Translations under genes and position numbers: made by a program
Shown: positions 9,501 to 17,819 of the stretch, one piece after another
Layout: each line of letters opens with the position of its first letter
Numbering within the stretch: position 1 is the stretch's first letter
The notes under the pieces: model-generated
What the model was told of the DNA's origin: nothing
What the model saw: only the letters and a program-made list of their open reading frames with translations
The model's database searches: none
Source of the DNA: Paenibacillus lupini
GTDB lineage: Bacteria; Bacillota; Bacilli; Paenibacillales; Paenibacillaceae
Reading direction: 5' to 3'
Length of the DNA: 64,000 nt
NCBI RefSeq assembly: GCF_011761355.1
Contig: NZ_JAASRW010000003.1
Span: forward strand, 395,188-459,187

Positions 9501-12010
9501 CTCGAGTTGTCTATGAGATGGTTAAGGACATTAACGAGCGTTACGCTGGCGTTCGTCCAAACGGCAAGCCTTTAATTGAAGTCATCGGTATGCAATCGCA
9601 TTACAACCTAACCACAAGTGCGGAAGATGTCGAGAATTCCATTAAGCTGTTCGCGACGCTCCCAGGTGTCAGTATCAATATTACTGAGATGGATATTGGC
9701 AGCCCGCCTGTTGGTGTTCTCACTCCAGAGAATGAGAACAACCAGGCTATGAAGTTTGCTGAGTTGTTCCAGATTTACAAAAAGTATGCGACAGGTTCAG
9801 CCAACAAGACGGACAACCCGAAAGTTATCGATCGCATAAGTATTTGCGGTGTGAGAGATGCAACAACTGGCTGGCGTGCTGGCGAATTTGCACTGCTGTT
9901 TACTTCGGAAGGGCTGGCCAAAGATGCGTTGGTGGCGGTTCTGGATCCTGCTGCGTATCTTGGAACTCATGAATACATTGAGCCGGAGACTGGTCCGAAG
10001 CAAGAGCCGCTTGACGGTGTCCATGTCTATGACGCTGGTAATGGAGATGCTTGGACCGGCGCGAATATCATCCTAGGCAATGACGCGAATGCGTGGCCGT
10101 GGTCGACGGCTGGTGAGGATGGCAAAGCAGCCTTCACACCGGAGAAGGATGCGAAATACCGTCTTAGCTTCAACTACACCGCGAAAGGGACGACTGCCCT
10201 TCGTGTTCGTTGGAGCAAAGATGATACAAACGGCGGTTACACCGAGGCTGATGGAGCGGCCGTCAATAGCCATCCGTATTCAGCTAGCGAAGTAGCTGCA
10301 GCACTACCTGCGTACTTCAACAGCGGCATGGTGAATATGGGAAGCTACACCTTAACAACAGAAATCCAATTGGATGGTTCACAGCCTGCCAATGGCCTGA
10401 TTGGCAATATTGCCATCCGTGGCGGCGGCGGTGGCAATGCCTATACGATCAACTGGATTAAAGTGGAGAAGATTGGTGCCGGCGGCACTGCTGATCAACT
10501 TCTGGTTGACTGGCCGAAAAAAGTCGAAGTTCCAGCTGCACCTGCAGCACCGACTAATGTTTCCGCACAAGCGAAGAGCACAAGCGAGATTGAAGTCAGC
10601 TGGACAGCTGCGGACAACGCAACGGGCTACAATGTTTATCGTTCTGCTTTCGCAGATGGTGAATATAGCAAAGTGAATACAAAGTTGATTACCGAAACCA
10701 ATCTCCGTAATAGCGGCTTGTCCGCATCGACTACCTATTTCTACAAGGTGATGGCTGTCAATGAGGCAGGTGAATCCGAGCTATCCGCTGCAGCGCAAGC
10801 GACTACGAATAAAAGTACGAATTCGGGGACTTCTCCATCAACACCTACAGATCAAACTCCTGTGAAGCCTGGTGAAGTGAAGGCAGAAGTTGATGCAAAT
10901 GGTAATGCCAAAGCTTCAGTCACAGCCGATGATGTGAAAAAAGCTCTATCTGAAGCGCAGGCTGGTACCCTGAAGTTACAAGTTCAAGATGTCCAGAATA
11001 TGAAGCAGGTTACGGTCTCTATACCGGTTGATCAGGTGGAAGCAGCCAAAGAAGCAGGCATTAAACGTATCGAGATTTCCTCCGGATTCGCGTCTGTACA
11101 GCTGCCTGTATCGTTATTCGAAGGCACGGCAAGTCATGCAAATGTTGAATTAACCATAGCTAAGGTGGACAACAGTACGTTGCCCCAAGAAGTGCGCGGA
11201 GTCGTAGGGATGAACACTGTATATGACTTCAACCTGAGCGTTAATGGTGTGAAAATCACCGACTTCGGTCAAGGTCAACCGGTGAAAGTAGCGGTACCTT
11301 ACACGCTTAAGCCTGGTGAAAACCCGGGTCAGGTCGTGATCTACTATTTGACGGATGATGGCAAGCTCGAAGTGATCAAGAATGGCCGTTACAACAAGGA
11401 TACGGGCATGGTGGAATTTAACGCGAAGCACTTCAGTAAATACACCGCCATCGCCAATCCCGTACATTTCAACGATGCAAAAGCAGTCGCATGGGCAAGT
11501 GAAAGTATTGAGGGACTAGCTGCACGTGGAATTGTAAATGGAGTTACAAAAGATTCATTTGCACCAGGCAATTCGGTTACAAGAGCCGAGTTTATCCAAA
11601 TGTTAATGCTGGTGCTTGACCTGAACCAGGTTAACTCAATAAGTACTTTCTCGGATGTTAAGCAAGGCGCATGGTATTATAACTCGATCGCTTCAGCTCA
11701 GCAGCTTGGTATCGTGTCTGGACTGACTGATGGATCGTTTGGCATCAACAACAAGATTACTCGTCAAGAGATGGCTGCTATGGCATATCAAGCGATTCAG
11801 AAAGCAGGAATTATGCTGTATGAGGAGAATCCGGCATCTGGCTTCCGCGACGCGCAAGACATTGCAAGTTATGCCCAAGAAGCGGTGACTGTTATGAATC
11901 AGGCAGGCATCATCAAAGGCGTCGGCAACGACAAGTTTGATCCTAAGGGAACAGCAACTCGTGCTCAGGCGGCAGTTATTCTGTATCAATTGTTAATGAA
12001 GTCACTATAA
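6566..12010 (+). CDS. Cell-surface multidomain endo-1,4-beta-xylanase with two GH10 domains
   Basis: Secreted, wall-bound enzyme of 1,814 residues that should cut xylan backbones at the cell surface. Order: signal peptide (1-30); GH10 domain 1 (about 45-395; acid/base Glu176 in DVVNE, nucleophile Glu300 in TELD); two tandem module copies of about 155 residues (about 412-566 and 588-744, from GVHIYNT to INWIKVEKI); GH10 domain 2 (about 781-1133; Glu916, Glu1041); a third copy of the same module (about 1149-1305); fibronectin III (about 1326-1414); a linker/beta domain; three SLH domains (about 1635-1805). The repeated modules resemble carbohydrate-binding beta-sandwiches, but I cannot name their family. 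The TTG start lies about 11 bases after AAGGAGG. A cre site lies upstream and a terminator directly downstream. Confidence 0.93.
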   Translation: MRNLKRCLSLTLITAMVSSSVSFATTAVASEPNSESESQLAPAGLNYDQYPALKDVYKDYFKVGTVGSLAGPRSGLISYNFNAYTPENEMKPQSVQNVKGNYTFDTLDELLNNVTDLSSGIALIGHTLAWHSQTPNWMWDAPNFDRDTALDNLNTHIDSVLGRYGGQLYSIDVVNEAIGKAIPSDWKSSLDKGEGWSLALGSDWVELAFLEAAKVIDENGWDTKLYYNDFGLDSEAKAQTVYAMVKEINEKYAGTRPNGKPLIEGIGMQEHYNSSTKPENVEASIKLFATLPGVNVSVTELDMEWPNLGSLTSEQAVAQAQKYAQFFQIYKKYAAGPANTTDNPKVIERVTFWGSNDGDSWKHDGLPLLFNAPSGTDITAKEALVAVLDPDTYLAGNPIVDEPEQEQKEPVDGIHVYDTSKGDSWSGANIILGNNASAWPWSTAGEDGKAAFKPEKDATYRISVNLTSLGTNAIRMRWLKDDTNGSFTSADAAAVNSHPYSADQVATSLPAYFNSGMSTGNSYTLVNEIKLDGSQAADGLIGNIAIRGGAGGNSFSINWIKVEKISTGDASDKLLVNWPDGMPKAGTQGVHIYNTNNGDSWSGANIVLGNNASAWPWSTAGEDGQVAFTPEKDSAYRISVNYTSMGTNAIRVRWLKDESNGGYTSADAAAVNAHPYSASQVAAAIPAYFNSGMVNAGTYTLTSEVTMDGTQPADGLIGNIGIRGGAGGNSFLINWIKVEKIGSGGAVDKLLVNWPEGIDDPGTEPGETEEPAIVIPPSGQTYEAYPALKDVYKDYFTMGIFGAGENNALIHNFASFTPGNQMKPESTQNVKGTFTYDSTDNMFNNLTSQNQDMLFYGHTLAWHSQTPTWMWDAPPARYGQPGTFDKDTALANLNNHIENVLGYYGGRLTGIDVVNEAVGTANPNDWKASLAKGEGWYMALGWEWVELAFLKAASVVDSHPDWDVKLIYNDFGLDSPSKARVVYEMVKDINERYAGVRPNGKPLIEVIGMQSHYNLTTSAEDVENSIKLFATLPGVSINITEMDIGSPPVGVLTPENENNQAMKFAELFQIYKKYATGSANKTDNPKVIDRISICGVRDATTGWRAGEFALLFTSEGLAKDALVAVLDPAAYLGTHEYIEPETGPKQEPLDGVHVYDAGNGDAWTGANIILGNDANAWPWSTAGEDGKAAFTPEKDAKYRLSFNYTAKGTTALRVRWSKDDTNGGYTEADGAAVNSHPYSASEVAAALPAYFNSGMVNMGSYTLTTEIQLDGSQPANGLIGNIAIRGGGGGNAYTINWIKVEKIGAGGTADQLLVDWPKKVEVPAAPAAPTNVSAQAKSTSEIEVSWTAADNATGYNVYRSAFADGEYSKVNTKLITETNLRNSGLSASTTYFYKVMAVNEAGESELSAAAQATTNKSTNSGTSPSTPTDQTPVKPGEVKAEVDANGNAKASVTADDVKKALSEAQAGTLKLQVQDVQNMKQVTVSIPVDQVEAAKEAGIKRIEISSGFASVQLPVSLFEGTASHANVELTIAKVDNSTLPQEVRGVVGMNTVYDFNLSVNGVKITDFGQGQPVKVAVPYTLKPGENPGQVVIYYLTDDGKLEVIKNGRYNKDTGMVEFNAKHFSKYTAIANPVHFNDAKAVAWASESIEGLAARGIVNGVTKDSFAPGNSVTRAEFIQMLMLVLDLNQVNSISTFSDVKQGAWYYNSIASAQQLGIVSGLTDGSFGINNKITRQEMAAMAYQAIQKAGIMLYEENPASGFRDAQDIASYAQEAVTVMNQAGIIKGVGNDKFDPKGTATRAQAAVILYQLLMKSL

Positions 12011-12034
12011 TTTCGAATCCGCAAGGATAAAAGG

Positions 12035-12072
12035 AAAGCACCCTACAGACTCTGGTCTGCAGGGTGCTTTCG
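12035..12072. terminator. Bidirectional terminator
   Basis: AAAGCACCCTACAGAC (12035-12050) pairs with GTCTGCAGGGTGCTTT (12055-12070), one wobble, with a 4-base loop. It serves the xylanase gene and the convergent PP-loop gene. Confidence 0.9.
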
Positions 12073-12085
12073 ATTTTAAGCCAGT

Positions 12086-12784
12086 TTAAAAGGATTGTTC
12101 TAGCAGTTCCAAAGGTAAAAAGGCGTAATCCCCGTGCCTCAGAATGTCGCCTTTGCGAACAGGGATAGGACACTTGAAGAGAGGGCCGTCGATGACGGTG
12201 GTATGGAACTCGCCGCCTTCTCCACAAGGGTCAATATCACGGGCTTGTAATTCTTTTATGTAGTCGTGAGTTAATGTTCGTCCCAAATCTTCTTCCCGCA
12301 TTCCGAGCGACAAATTGACAGTGACCACAATGGAGGTAAATCCGAGATTTATAAACTCCTCGACAGCGTCTAGATGATCCATTTCCCATAACGGCATTCC
12401 AAGTTTAAGGCCTGCGATTTGAGTAACCTTGTCATGCCAGCAGTTGTCGATAGGCATATCTAAGTCTCCTGTGACTAACACTTCAGCACCTTGACGCTTA
12501 GCTTGTTCTAATAGAGTTATAAATTTATTCTCATAATCATCCCAGCTTGCAGCAGTTGTATAAACAGGCAAGCCAATTGATTCAGCTTGAGCGCGGATAA
12601 GCTCAGGAGGCATGCCATGGGATCTGGAACGTTTTCCTTCTTCCTCCATCATGACGATAAGTCCGATTGGTTCTCCAACCTTCATTGATTTATACAATGC
12701 CAGGACGCTGTCTTTTCCCCCGCTAAATGAAGCTATAAATTTATGCCCGTGAGCACCATTTTTCCAGTTCACCGTCTCGTTCAT
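12086..12784 (-). CDS. Dph6-like PP-loop ATPase (diphthine-ammonia ligase family)
   Basis: Cytoplasmic protein of 232 residues. The N-terminal FIASFSGGKDSVLALYK is the PP-loop ATP-binding motif, and EGGEFHTTVIDGP near residue 195 is the second hallmark of the DUF71/Dph6 family. In archaea and eukaryotes Dph6 amidates diphthine on elongation factor 2. Bacteria lack diphthamide, so the bacterial substrate is unknown; another ATP-dependent amidation is the likely chemistry. ATG 12784 has AAAGGAG about nine bases upstream. It is probably expressed after or separately from the exporter gene at 12844-13779, 59 bp upstream. Confidence 0.8.
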   Translation of the reverse strand: MNETVNWKNGAHGHKFIASFSGGKDSVLALYKSMKVGEPIGLIVMMEEEGKRSRSHGMPPELIRAQAESIGLPVYTTAASWDDYENKFITLLEQAKRQGAEVLVTGDLDMPIDNCWHDKVTQIAGLKLGMPLWEMDHLDAVEEFINLGFTSIVVTVNLSLGMREEDLGRTLTHDYIKELQARDIDPCGEGGEFHTTVIDGPLFKCPIPVRKGDILRHGDYAFLPLELLEQSF

Positions 12785-12843
12785 TCCTATCTTTCTCCTT
12801 TATTATTATGCTTTGTGAATTGTAACATATAGCGATACCCTTT

Positions 12844-13779
12844 TTAATTCGCCTGTATCGGACTATCTAATTCTTTTTTTCGGCCTAATGTATTTGTGCC
12901 AATTACCCCAGCTATAATCAGTACGGAGCCGATCAGGTGATATACCGTCACTTCTTCTCCAAGGAATAGCGCTCCGGCCGTCATGGATACGATGGTAGAG
13001 AGATTGGCAAATACGCTCATTCTCGACGCTTCCATCTTGGACAGAATGTAGTTGGACGTTAGTGCTGTGACCAGCGAGGATACTACACTTAAGAATAGGA
13101 TTGATCCGATAAAGGTGCCGCTGGTGAGAGGTGCGAATAAGTGATGAAGGGTTCCCGCGGACGCATGGCTGGTGAACGAAGTGATTAGGAAAAAGACGAA
13201 GCCAATTCCCATCATCAAATAAGTGATTTCAGCCGGCTTGAACTGCTTCGACAGCGAGCGGGCCAGAACGGTATATCCTGCAAATGCAACGCAAGTCAGT
13301 AATAACAACGAGATCCCGAGCAGGTTGGACAGATCAATACTGCTGCCTTTCATGACGAAGATAAAGACAACACCAAACACCGACAGAAAGATCGATAGTT
13401 TCTGCAAAACGTTAGTTGCCTCTTTCAAAAATAGGGAGGCAATGATCAGCGTGACGACCGGGGTGAACGCGTACAAAATGCCTCCTTCCGCTGAGCTGGC
13501 ATGCTGAAGCCCATACCCCTGAAGGGTGAAGAATCCAAGCGGGTACATCGTTGCCAGCAGCAGTACTTTGTATAGCGGCTTGTTCCTGTATGAAAGCTTA
13601 ACCCAGCGAAAAGCTACCGGTATGGACATAAGCAGAAACGAAATGGCAAAGCGGAAGGCCAGCGTGTCGAGCGGGCTGGCGTAATCGAGTACGATTTTGG
13701 CAAACAAAAATGATAATCCGATAATGACCGCGTTAAGCACGGCGAGGAAATAAGGAAGTCTTATTTTCTTTTGATTCAT
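12844..13779 (-). CDS. DMT-superfamily (EamA) membrane transporter
   Basis: Integral membrane protein of 311 residues with about ten helices arranged as two EamA halves, for example FRFAISFLLMSIPVAFRW in the first and LSVVSSLVTALTSNYILSK in the second. Members export amino acids, nucleobases or related metabolites; the substrate cannot be read here. It is divergent from a MocR-type regulator across 146 bp with palindromes, which suggests that regulator controls it. ATG 13779 is preceded by GAGAGG. Confidence 0.85.
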   Translation of the reverse strand: MNQKKIRLPYFLAVLNAVIIGLSFLFAKIVLDYASPLDTLAFRFAISFLLMSIPVAFRWVKLSYRNKPLYKVLLLATMYPLGFFTLQGYGLQHASSAEGGILYAFTPVVTLIIASLFLKEATNVLQKLSIFLSVFGVVFIFVMKGSSIDLSNLLGISLLLLTCVAFAGYTVLARSLSKQFKPAEITYLMMGIGFVFFLITSFTSHASAGTLHHLFAPLTSGTFIGSILFLSVVSSLVTALTSNYILSKMEASRMSVFANLSTIVSMTAGALFLGEEVTVYHLIGSVLIIAGVIGTNTLGRKKELDSPIQAN

Positions 13780-13883
13780 GGTGCATCATCCTCTCTAACT
13801 CACGGAAGCGTGTTCGCGAACGTTTTAATCCGTTGATTAGAAGATAAGTTATAATAGTAAACCAAACAATGTCATTTTACCCG

Positions 13884-13901
13884 AACTGTATCGATACAGT
13901 T
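13884..13901. promoter_or_regulatory. 18-bp perfect palindrome, candidate MocR operator
   Basis: AACTGTATCGATACAGTT is a perfect palindrome lying 25 bases before the MocR start codon in the divergent MocR/EamA gap. A shorter palindrome, GTTCGCGAAC, lies at 13812-13821 next to the transporter. Placement suggests autoregulation and control of the transporter; no binding data are visible. Confidence 0.5.
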
Positions 13902-13925
13902 GGCTGGAGGGAATAGGGGGACAGA

Positions 13926-15266
13926 GTGAAAAAATACTTTTCGATATTATCGGATATGGAGGATAAGATTCGGCAGGGGACCTATCATCCCGGTCAAAAA
14001 CTGCCTTCTGTCCGAAGTGCTGCGGAAGTCTATGGATGCAGCATCAGTACAATTACGAGGGCATATGCGGAGCTTGAGAAGCGCCACGTTATCTATTCGG
14101 TTCCGCAAAGCGGCTTTTATGTCGTTGTGAAGCCGGGAGATTGGCGCGATAACCGGGACAGCAAAATGATCTACTTTGCTACAGTATTACCGGATCTGGA
14201 CGCGTTCCCGTATTTGGATTTTCAGCATTGTCTTAACAAAGCGATTGATATTTACAAGTACGATTTGTTTACTTATGGCGATCCGCTAGGACTGGAGTCC
14301 TTTCGTCACACGCTTGTTTCTCATTTGGCCAATGATCAGGTATTCACCAAAGCGGAGCGTATTATCGTCACCTCAGGAGCGCAGCAGGCGCTTGAAATAT
14401 TAGCGAAAATGCCTTTCCCAAATGGCAGAGAAGCGGTATTGGTAGAGCAGCCGAGCTATGATAGGTATTTGCGATTTTTGGAGAGAGAGGGCACACCCGT
14501 GTATGGCATCGCTCGTACGGCGGCAGGTATAGATCTGCAGGAATTGGAGCGATGGTTCAAGAGCGGCAAAATCAAATTTTTCTATACCATGTCCAGGTAT
14601 CATAATCCGCTAGGCACCTCTTATAGCGTGGATGAGCGAAAGGCTATAGCGAAGCTGGCTGGCAAATATGATGTGTTTATTCTAGAAGATGATTACATGG
14701 CGGATTTGGGCTCAGACCGGCAAATGGATCCCATTTATGCCAGTGATGGGGGAGAGCATGTCATCTATGTAAAGAGTTTCTCTAAAATCATCTTTCCAGG
14801 CTTAAGAGTAGGTGCAATCGTATTGCCGGAGCGGCTGCTGAAGCCTTTTTATGCTTATAAAATATATCCTGATACCTCGCTGTTATCCCAGGCGGCGCTT
14901 GAAGTATACATCAAGAATGGCATGTACGAGCGGCATAAGCATAAAATAGGCAGCCTGTACGCGTCACGCATGCTGGCTTTGAATGAATCAGTGGAGCGGT
15001 ACAATGAACCGGGGCTGATGGAAGTGCCTGATATCCGATCAGGCATCTATACGCATTTTAAGCTGAGGCCGGAAGTTAATGTTGACCGTCTCCTAAAACG
15101 GCTTGCTGAGCGTCATATTAGTGTTGTGCCAGGTAAAGGGTTCTACTTAGAAAATTATCTAGAGCGGGAGAAGTTCCTGCGGATCAGCATCTCCCAGACA
15201 CAACCTGAGCATATCGATGAAGGGGTTAGAGTGATCGTGGAGGAAGTGAAAAGGGGCAGCCGCTGA
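13926..15266 (+). CDS. MocR-type regulator (GntR winged helix fused to PLP aminotransferase fold)
   Basis: A 446-residue regulator. Residues 1-75 form a GntR winged helix (GQKLPSVRSAAEVYGCSISTITRAYAEL). Residues about 85-440 have the fold-type I aminotransferase shape with EDDY (254-257) and the probable PLP lysine Lys287 in SFSKIIFPGLRVG. Such proteins sense PLP or amino compounds and usually control a divergent gene, here the EamA transporter. The GTG start at 13926 follows GGGGGA. An enzymatic role is possible but less likely given the intact DNA-binding domain. Confidence 0.88.
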   Translation: MKKYFSILSDMEDKIRQGTYHPGQKLPSVRSAAEVYGCSISTITRAYAELEKRHVIYSVPQSGFYVVVKPGDWRDNRDSKMIYFATVLPDLDAFPYLDFQHCLNKAIDIYKYDLFTYGDPLGLESFRHTLVSHLANDQVFTKAERIIVTSGAQQALEILAKMPFPNGREAVLVEQPSYDRYLRFLEREGTPVYGIARTAAGIDLQELERWFKSGKIKFFYTMSRYHNPLGTSYSVDERKAIAKLAGKYDVFILEDDYMADLGSDRQMDPIYASDGGEHVIYVKSFSKIIFPGLRVGAIVLPERLLKPFYAYKIYPDTSLLSQAALEVYIKNGMYERHKHKIGSLYASRMLALNESVERYNEPGLMEVPDIRSGIYTHFKLRPEVNVDRLLKRLAERHISVVPGKGFYLENYLEREKFLRISISQTQPEHIDEGVRVIVEEVKRGSR

Positions 15267-15360
15267 AGGATGAATCGTTCAATAACTGCAAATAATTGGT
15301 GCCTTCCTACATTCATGCTGTCCTGGCCAATTGATAGGATGAAGAAAAGGAGGGGTAATC

Positions 15361-15966
15361 ATGAATTTTCGTAACGACCTCACTCTAGAAAACCACAAAG
15401 TTGTTCTTCAGCCTTTGCAGTCCAGGCATGTGAAGGAGTTAGCTCAATTGCTCAGTGATCCGAGAGTTTGGGAGCTGACTTGGCGAAAAAACAATACGGA
15501 GCAAGCGATTGAGTCTGCTCTTGAATCTGCATTGGTAAGTAGAGCAGAAGGAACGCAGCTTCCTTTCGCTATTATCGATAGAGCCAGTGGACGTTTGGCA
15601 GGGACGACACGGCTTGGTGATTTGGATCTATCCAATCGAAACGTTGAAATCGGATGGACATGGCTTTCTCCAGAGTTTTGGGGCAGGGGGATTAATTCGG
15701 CTTGCAAGTTGCTTCTCCTTCAGTACTGTTTCGAGGAGCTGGGTGTGATCCGGGTTCAATTTTCCGCCAGCGGCAAAAATGTAAGATCGCAAAGAGCGCT
15801 GGAGAAAATCGGGGCAATAAGGGAAGGTGTGCTTCGCGGGCATCGACTTGATGCAACCGACGGAGGTACGCTTCATGATAATGTCTTCTATGGTATTTTG
15901 GAAAAAGAGTGGCCTCTTGTAAAGGATCGGCTCCTTGAGATGGATGAGGCCGGTAGCGGCGGATAA
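15361..15966 (+). CDS. GNAT N-acetyltransferase (RimJ/RimL type)
   Basis: Cytoplasmic acetyltransferase of 201 residues using acetyl-CoA. It opens with LTLENHKVVLQPLQSRHVKEL and contains IGWTWLSPEFWGRGINSACK (acetyl-CoA loop) and NVRSQRALEKIGAIREGVLRGH, standard for RimJ-like enzymes acting on protein N-termini or small amines. The substrate is unknown. ATG 15361 has AAGGAGGGG eight bases upstream. It stands alone. Confidence 0.85.
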   Translation: MNFRNDLTLENHKVVLQPLQSRHVKELAQLLSDPRVWELTWRKNNTEQAIESALESALVSRAEGTQLPFAIIDRASGRLAGTTRLGDLDLSNRNVEIGWTWLSPEFWGRGINSACKLLLLQYCFEELGVIRVQFSASGKNVRSQRALEKIGAIREGVLRGHRLDATDGGTLHDNVFYGILEKEWPLVKDRLLEMDEAGSGG

Positions 15967-15979
15967 AAGAGGAAGTTAT

Positions 15980-16018
15980 GAACCGGGAGTCTCCTTGATG
16001 GAGATGTCCCGGTTCTTA
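15980..16018 (+). terminator. Weak hairpin terminator
   Basis: GAACCGGGA (15980-15988) pairs with TCCCGGTTC (16007-16015), with an inner TCTCC/GGAGA stem. Only a short T-rich tail follows, so termination may be partial. Confidence 0.5.
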
Positions 16019-16082
16019 TGGTTATAAGGCTAAGCTGCGGGGAATAATATTGTAATACTGTCCATCGAAATGAGTGATAGAA

Positions 16083-16919
16083 ATGAAGGAAGTTACCTTT
16101 AAAGCCTATGCGATTACGAATGAAATTGATTTGAACCAAATCGCCATCCATTGCGGAATTCCTAAGAAATACACCTGGGAGCAGCCTTTGATCTTGAAAG
16201 GTGATATTCTAGCGGCCATCCTGAAACGTCCAGTAGACGGTTCACAGCAGGTACTAGTGTTTTCCTTCGGCAGTATTGTCTTCGTTAATTATTCACGACC
16301 TGAAGATATAAAGAGTTTTTTGAGTTATGTCCAGGCCTTCGAGCCGGACATCAATATTTCGAATATAGACCGATATACCGATGATTACCGTCTTCATTAC
16401 GGCGAGATCGAGACGATGGAGTTAACCGATGAATACGTGGAAGTACCTGAATATGAGGAGTTTCATCCTGAGCTTATAGCCACGGTACTGGCGAAATCGG
16501 TTGCGCTGGAGAAGATTGAAGAGCAGCTTGGGAAGATCCATGACAAGCTTGAGAACATGATTGAACGGCTGGAAAAAGGAAGGCTCAGAATCGGCAACAA
16601 GGAACTGGCCAGGACGACGGCCATCATCTTGCGTTACGAGTACAACACCCTTGGTTATATCATGATTTTGGACAAGCCTGATATAACATGGAGTATTAGC
16701 CATGCCGGCGAATTTTATGATAAAATGCTGGAGTTTTTTGAGCTGAATGATCGATATAAAATTTTAAAAAGTAAAACAGATCTTTTACATCACATCATGG
16801 AGGGGTTCTCCACGATCAGCCATTCGATACGGGGGTTATTTGTAGAATGGATCATTGTTATCCTTATTGTTATTGAGGTTGTTCTGACCGTATTGCAGAT
16901 TGCGGGATTGCTGCCATAA
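16083..16919 (+). CDS. RMD1/Sif2-like DUF155 membrane protein
   Basis: A protein of 278 residues beginning KEVTFKAYAITNEIDLNQIA, with VLVFSFGSIVFVNYSRPEDI, a charged helical middle (VALEKIEEQLGKIHDKLENMIERLEKG) and a C-terminal membrane anchor (VEWIIVILIVIEVVLTVLQIAG). This matches the RMD1/YagE (DUF155) family known from yeast mitochondria and many bacteria; its biochemical role is not established. Start ATG 16083 is preferred over GTG 16074, though neither has a strong ribosome site. The next gene follows after about 90 bp in the same direction. Confidence 0.8.
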   Translation: MKEVTFKAYAITNEIDLNQIAIHCGIPKKYTWEQPLILKGDILAAILKRPVDGSQQVLVFSFGSIVFVNYSRPEDIKSFLSYVQAFEPDINISNIDRYTDDYRLHYGEIETMELTDEYVEVPEYEEFHPELIATVLAKSVALEKIEEQLGKIHDKLENMIERLEKGRLRIGNKELARTTAIILRYEYNTLGYIMILDKPDITWSISHAGEFYDKMLEFFELNDRYKILKSKTDLLHHIMEGFSTISHSIRGLFVEWIIVILIVIEVVLTVLQIAGLLP

Positions 16920-17011
16920 AGGGTTTTGCCCGTTGGACGGAGAATGACTAATCGACTGACAAAATGCCGAATCGAATACGACCTCAGTATTCCATATGGA
17001 GGATCGAGACG

Positions 17012-17641
17012 ATGACCATTAAAGAGCAGACGATCGTAGCGTCTACGGGCAACAAAATCCTGACCAAGGATAAAGAGATTCGTATCGTTGGGAAAATGGA
17101 TGAACCGCTTATTTTGATCCTGGAAAATGTATTAAGCTCCGAGGAATGCGACTTGATGATTGACTTGGCTACAGCTAGAATGCAGCGAGCCAAAATAGGG
17201 AACTCTCACGATGTTAGCGACGTTAGAACTAGCAGCAGCATGTTCTTCGAGGAAAGTGAAAATGAAAGCATTAAACAAGTGGAATCCCGAGTTGCTGAGC
17301 TGATGAATATTCCGGTCTCTCATGCGGAGCCGCTGCAAGTGTTACGTTATCAGCCTGGTGAACAGTATCATCCTCATTTTGACTATTTCACAAAAGGTAA
17401 TGACGTTAATAATCGGATCAGTACGCTGGTGATGTATCTGAATGATGTGGAAGAAGGCGGGGAGACGTATTTCCCATCGCTTCATTTTTCGGTCACACCT
17501 AAGAAAGGCAGTGCCGTTTACTTCGAATATTTCTACAACGATGCCCACTTAAACGAATTAACGTTACATGCGGGTCATCCTGTAGCAGCCGGAGAGAAAT
17601 GGGTCGCCACCCAATGGATGAGAAGACAAAGATATCGCTAA
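17012..17641 (+). CDS. Prolyl 4-hydroxylase-like 2-oxoglutarate/Fe(II) dioxygenase
   Basis: A 209-residue oxygenase that should hydroxylate a peptide or protein residue using 2-oxoglutarate and iron. The iron ligands are visible: His122 and Asp124 in HPHFDYF and distal His186 in LTLHAGHPV, with Lys196 (GEKWVATQW) positioned for 2-oxoglutarate. LEEGGETYFP-type spacing is also present. ATG 17012 follows GGAGGATC; the frame is open upstream to 16964 without a good start. Bacterial homologues in Bacillus act on proline-containing peptides; the target here is unknown. Confidence 0.88.
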   Translation: MTIKEQTIVASTGNKILTKDKEIRIVGKMDEPLILILENVLSSEECDLMIDLATARMQRAKIGNSHDVSDVRTSSSMFFEESENESIKQVESRVAELMNIPVSHAEPLQVLRYQPGEQYHPHFDYFTKGNDVNNRISTLVMYLNDVEEGGETYFPSLHFSVTPKKGSAVYFEYFYNDAHLNELTLHAGHPVAAGEKWVATQWMRRQRYR

Positions 17642-17658
17642 ATTTTTCAAATAGACAA

Positions 17659-17697
17659 GAAGGCCGGGATCCCGCTGAGGATTCCGGCCTTCTTTAT
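17659..17697 (+). terminator. Rho-independent terminator
   Basis: AGGCCGGGATCC (17661-17672) pairs with GGATTCCGGCCT (17679-17690), then TCTTTATT. Confidence 0.85.
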
Positions 17698-17819
17698 TAG
17701 CGGCAAGTAAATTTTAGGAATATCCGCTAATGTCCGGAGTTGAATGAACGGATCTGTGTTACAATGATGCTTTGTGAGTGCTAATTAAGGTTTATATAAA
17801 TGATTGGAGATAAATAATA

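Noticed and set aside
12844..13507. Plus-strand open frame opposite the EamA transporter (13223-13507)
   Set aside because: No ribosome site or family pattern; it is the complement of the transporter.
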